Part shown: positions 61,696 to 64,000 of the stretch, in pieces
How the letters are laid out: each line of letters opens with the position of its first letter
How positions within the stretch are numbered: the stretch's first letter is position 1
Assembly (NCBI RefSeq): GCF_003315595.1
Contig: NZ_QNQU01000001.1
Coordinates: 248,001 to 312,000 of the forward strand
Origin: Pedobacter miscanthi
GTDB lineage: Bacteria; Bacteroidota; Bacteroidia; Sphingobacteriales; Sphingobacteriaceae
Direction: 5' to 3'
Length of the DNA stretch: 64,000 nt
Program-made: the position numbers and the translations under genes
The notes under the pieces: generated by a model
Told to the model about the DNA's origin: nothing
What the model saw: only the letters and a program-made list of their open reading frames with translations
The model's database searches: none

Positions 61696-62313
61696 TTACT
61701 TCATCATTGCGGTTTCGTAAGGTACGCGGGTTACAATCGATCGGCCCAGGGTAATTTCATCGGCATATTCCAGCTCGCCACCAAAGGCAATTCCGCGGGC
61801 AATGGTAGTTACCGGCACATTAAATTCTTTTAGCCTTTTGTACAGGTAAAACAAGGTGGTATCGCCCTCCATATTCGGACTTAATGCTAAAATTACTTCT
61901 TTAATGCCTCCTGCTGACATCCGCGCAACTAAACCATCGATAAAAAGGTCAGATGGGCCAACGCCATCCATCGGAGAAATTAATCCGCCCAGCACATGGT
62001 AAACCCCAAAATATTGTCCGGTGTTTTCAATTGCCATTACATCGCGGGTATCTTCTACCACACAGATGGTTTCTTTATCGCGTTTAACCGAAGTACAGAT
62101 TTCGCACACGGCATAATCAGAAATGTTATGACAGATGCTGCAATGTTTAATCTGCTGTTTTAACCTGATAAATGTATTGCCAAACTGGTTTACCTCTTCC
62201 TGTTCTTTATTTAAAAGATGCAAAACCAAACGTAAAGCCGTTTTCTGCCCTACACCAGGAAGTTTCGAGAATTCGTTTACCGCATCTTCCAGCAGCTTGG
62301 ATGAAAAATTCAT
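61696..62313 (-). CDS. recR: Recombination protein RecR
   Basis: RecFOR-pathway protein, 205 residues, start at the ATG ending at 62313 (MNFSSKLLEDAVNEFSKLPG); a frame to 62406 adds 31 unlikely residues. Helix-hairpin-helix GVGQKTALRLVLHLL, C4 zinc finger in HCSICHNISDYAVCEIC and Toprim domain CVVEDTRDVMAIENTGQYFG with VLGGLISPMDG are complete. Confidence 0.96.
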   Translation of the reverse strand: MNFSSKLLEDAVNEFSKLPGVGQKTALRLVLHLLNKEQEEVNQFGNTFIRLKQQIKHCSICHNISDYAVCEICTSVKRDKETICVVEDTRDVMAIENTGQYFGVYHVLGGLISPMDGVGPSDLFIDGLVARMSAGGIKEVILALSPNMEGDTTLFYLYKRLKEFNVPVTTIARGIAFGGELEYADEITLGRSIVTRVPYETAMMK

Positions 62314-62773
62314 GATACAAAAATAGGTAAAATGGTTCATTGGTTCAATAGTCATTAGTTCATTGGTAACTGCAAAATTGCAAACTGGATATGGTTCATT
62401 GGTCAATAGTTTAATGGTTAATAGTCAATAATAACTGAAAATTGGTTTATTGTATATTGATTATTGTGCGATTCGACTGTAAACTTGTAGACTGACGACT
62501 TTGGACTAATCTTCGGACTGCGGACTCAAGAATGTTTTCCTACATTTTCCGTCTCCCGACCATTAAGAAATTAAGAACATTAAAACTTTATAGACGGTTG
62601 CTACTGATCATTGTATATTGATTACTGGTGATTGATCATTGCATATTGGTGATTGAAAATTGCGTATTGATTATTGGTCATTTTGACTTCGGACTACGGA
62701 CTGCGGACTTCCGACTCAAGAATATTGCTTGATTTGATAGTTTTCTTTACATTTATCAGCTTAATACGAAACT
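62314..62773. other. Intergenic region of low-complexity repeats
   Basis: Variants of ggttcattggtcaatag, tattgattattg and gacttcggactgcggactc recur without a reading frame. No promoter could be picked for the symporter gene with confidence. Confidence 0.6.
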
Positions 62774-64000
62774 ATGTCTCCAACCATTCTATTGTGTTTC
62801 CTGATCGGTTACTTTTTATTGCTGATCATTATTTCATTTGTAACCTCAAAAAACTCATCCGATAATTCGACTTTCTTTGTTGCCAACCGGAATTCTAAAT
62901 GGTACCTGGTTGCTTTTGGGATGATTGGCACGGCACTTTCGGGAGTTACCTTTATATCCGTTCCGGGAGAAGTTGGCGCACCGAGCGGAAACCAGTTTCA
63001 GTATTTTCAGTTTGTGCTGGGTAATGCTGTTGGTTTTATTATCATCGCAACCGTTTTGCTTCCGCTTTACTACCGGATGAACCTTACGTCGATTTACAGT
63101 TATATTGAAAGACGATTAGGTCATTACAGCTACAAAACCGCAGCCTCCATTTTTTTACTGAGCCGCACATTGGGATCGGCCACCAGATTATACCTGGTAG
63201 TAATTGTTTTACAGCGTTTTATCTTCGATAATTATGGCATTCCGTTCTGGTTAACGGTATTGATCTCTTTGGCGCTGATCTGGTCATACACTTTTAAAGG
63301 CGGTTTAAAAACCATTATCATTACGGATACCTTACAAACGTTTTTCCTGGTTTTATCAGTTTTTCTGACGATTTATTTCATCTGTAACAGTTTAAATTTC
63401 AACATCCCACAGGCATTCGAAACGGTTAAAAACAGCAGTTATTCCAAAATATTTTTTTTGGATGATTTCCTGACCAACAAATTCTATTTCAGTAAACAGT
63501 TTATCGGTGGTATTTTTGTAACCATTGCTATGACGGGTTTAGACCAGGATTTAATGCAAAAAAACCTGAGCATGGGCACCATTAAGGAAGCGCAAAAAAA
63601 CATGTTTACCTTTACTGGTGTATTTGTAATCTTAAATGTTTTCTTTTTAAGTGTAGGTGCTTTATTATACATTTTTGCTGCAAAAAACGGTATCGATATT
63701 CCTTTGGATCACATTACCGGAAAACCGAGAACAGATTTATTGTTCCCCGAAATTGCTTTAAACAACCTTGGTGCGGTTCCGGCGATTATTTTTATGCTGG
63801 GCTTAACCGCAGCCACTTTTGCAACAACTGATTCGGCTTTAACGGCTTTAACTACCTCCTTCTGTGTCGATTTTTTAGGTATGGATAAAGCGTCGAATGT
63901 AAATGCAAAAGATGCGGTTAAAAAACGTCATACTGTACACGTAGCCTTTTCCATTCTGATGTTTTTAGTGATTATCGTCATTAATGCGCTGAACAGTTCG
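62774..64000 (+). CDS. Sodium:solute symporter (SSS family), partial
   Basis: The reading frame opens at ATG 62774 with MSPTILLCFLIGYFLLLIII and remains open to the window end (409 codons), truncated at its 3' end. TSKNSSDNSTFFVANRNSKW then GMIGTALSGVTFISVPGEVG is typical of SSS transporters, and AATFATTDSALTALTTSF (about residue 350) matches the family's Na2-site helix. At least ten hydrophobic segments are visible. Substrate (sugar, amino acid, anion) is not determinable. Confidence 0.92.
   Translation, partial: MSPTILLCFLIGYFLLLIIISFVTSKNSSDNSTFFVANRNSKWYLVAFGMIGTALSGVTFISVPGEVGAPSGNQFQYFQFVLGNAVGFIIIATVLLPLYYRMNLTSIYSYIERRLGHYSYKTAASIFLLSRTLGSATRLYLVVIVLQRFIFDNYGIPFWLTVLISLALIWSYTFKGGLKTIIITDTLQTFFLVLSVFLTIYFICNSLNFNIPQAFETVKNSSYSKIFFLDDFLTNKFYFSKQFIGGIFVTIAMTGLDQDLMQKNLSMGTIKEAQKNMFTFTGVFVILNVFFLSVGALLYIFAAKNGIDIPLDHITGKPRTDLLFPEIALNNLGAVPAIIFMLGLTAATFATTDSALTALTTSFCVDFLGMDKASNVNAKDAVKKRHTVHVAFSILMFLVIIVINALNSS

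Overview
The window looks like a chromosomal segment of a Sphingobacteriaceae bacterium, most likely Pedobacter or a close relative (Bacteroidota). Three things point that way: a SusC/SusD pair with a FecR anti-sigma factor and an ECF sigma factor; promoters of the Bacteroidota type (TTTG, about 18 bases, TAnnTTTG); and AT-rich spacers full of short hairpin repeats. No rRNA, tRNA, prophage or CRISPR array was recognised.

Layout. 1-10.7 kb: a GH18 chitinase with a ThuA-like protein, an esterase, an NmrA-type oxidoreductase divergent from its HxlR regulator, a Gfo/Idh/MocA dehydrogenase, two unrecognised genes and an ABC exporter. Two copies of a structured, terminator-ended RNA element lie at 4.2 and 6.1 kb. 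10.8-20.5 kb: a polysaccharide-utilisation locus with a GH110 alpha-1,3-galactosidase, a lipoprotein, SusD, a frameshifted SusC, FecR and an ECF sigma factor. 20.7-25.3 kb: an apparent ECF-sigma stress regulon with a peroxiredoxin, a Met/Lys-rich exported protein, an RsrA-like zinc anti-sigma, the sigma factor, a DUF1223 protein, a cytochrome b, a Tat-exported molybdoenzyme of the MsrP/YedY type, and TatA. Three promoters share TTGTAAGG-N15-CGACTAA. 25.8-27.3 kb: an AbiEi/AbiEii-type toxin-antitoxin pair. 27.4-35.4 kb: a ten-gene molybdenum-cofactor cluster. 35.4-43.9 kb: small unknown proteins, a cold-shock protein, an SMP-30 lactonase and a heterodimeric ABC exporter. 44-51.5 kb: an RND tripartite efflux operon with its TetR repressor and visible operator palindromes. 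51.6-62.3 kb: a GNAT gene whose 3' end is amplified in tandem, a trpDFBA cluster without trpC, a Kir-type potassium channel, an esterase, a short-chain dehydrogenase and recR. The window ends inside a sodium:solute symporter.

The most interesting part is 20.7-35.4 kb. The ECF sigma factor appears to drive its own operon, the Met-rich exported protein, and a membrane/periplasmic molybdoenzyme system. The neighbouring tatA and Mo-cofactor genes would supply export and cofactor. This resembles the hypochlorite-scavenging SigF/MrpX/YedY1Z1 system of Azospira, but with a zinc-binding anti-sigma and a different cytochrome. That functional reading is inference; the shared promoter motif is seen directly.
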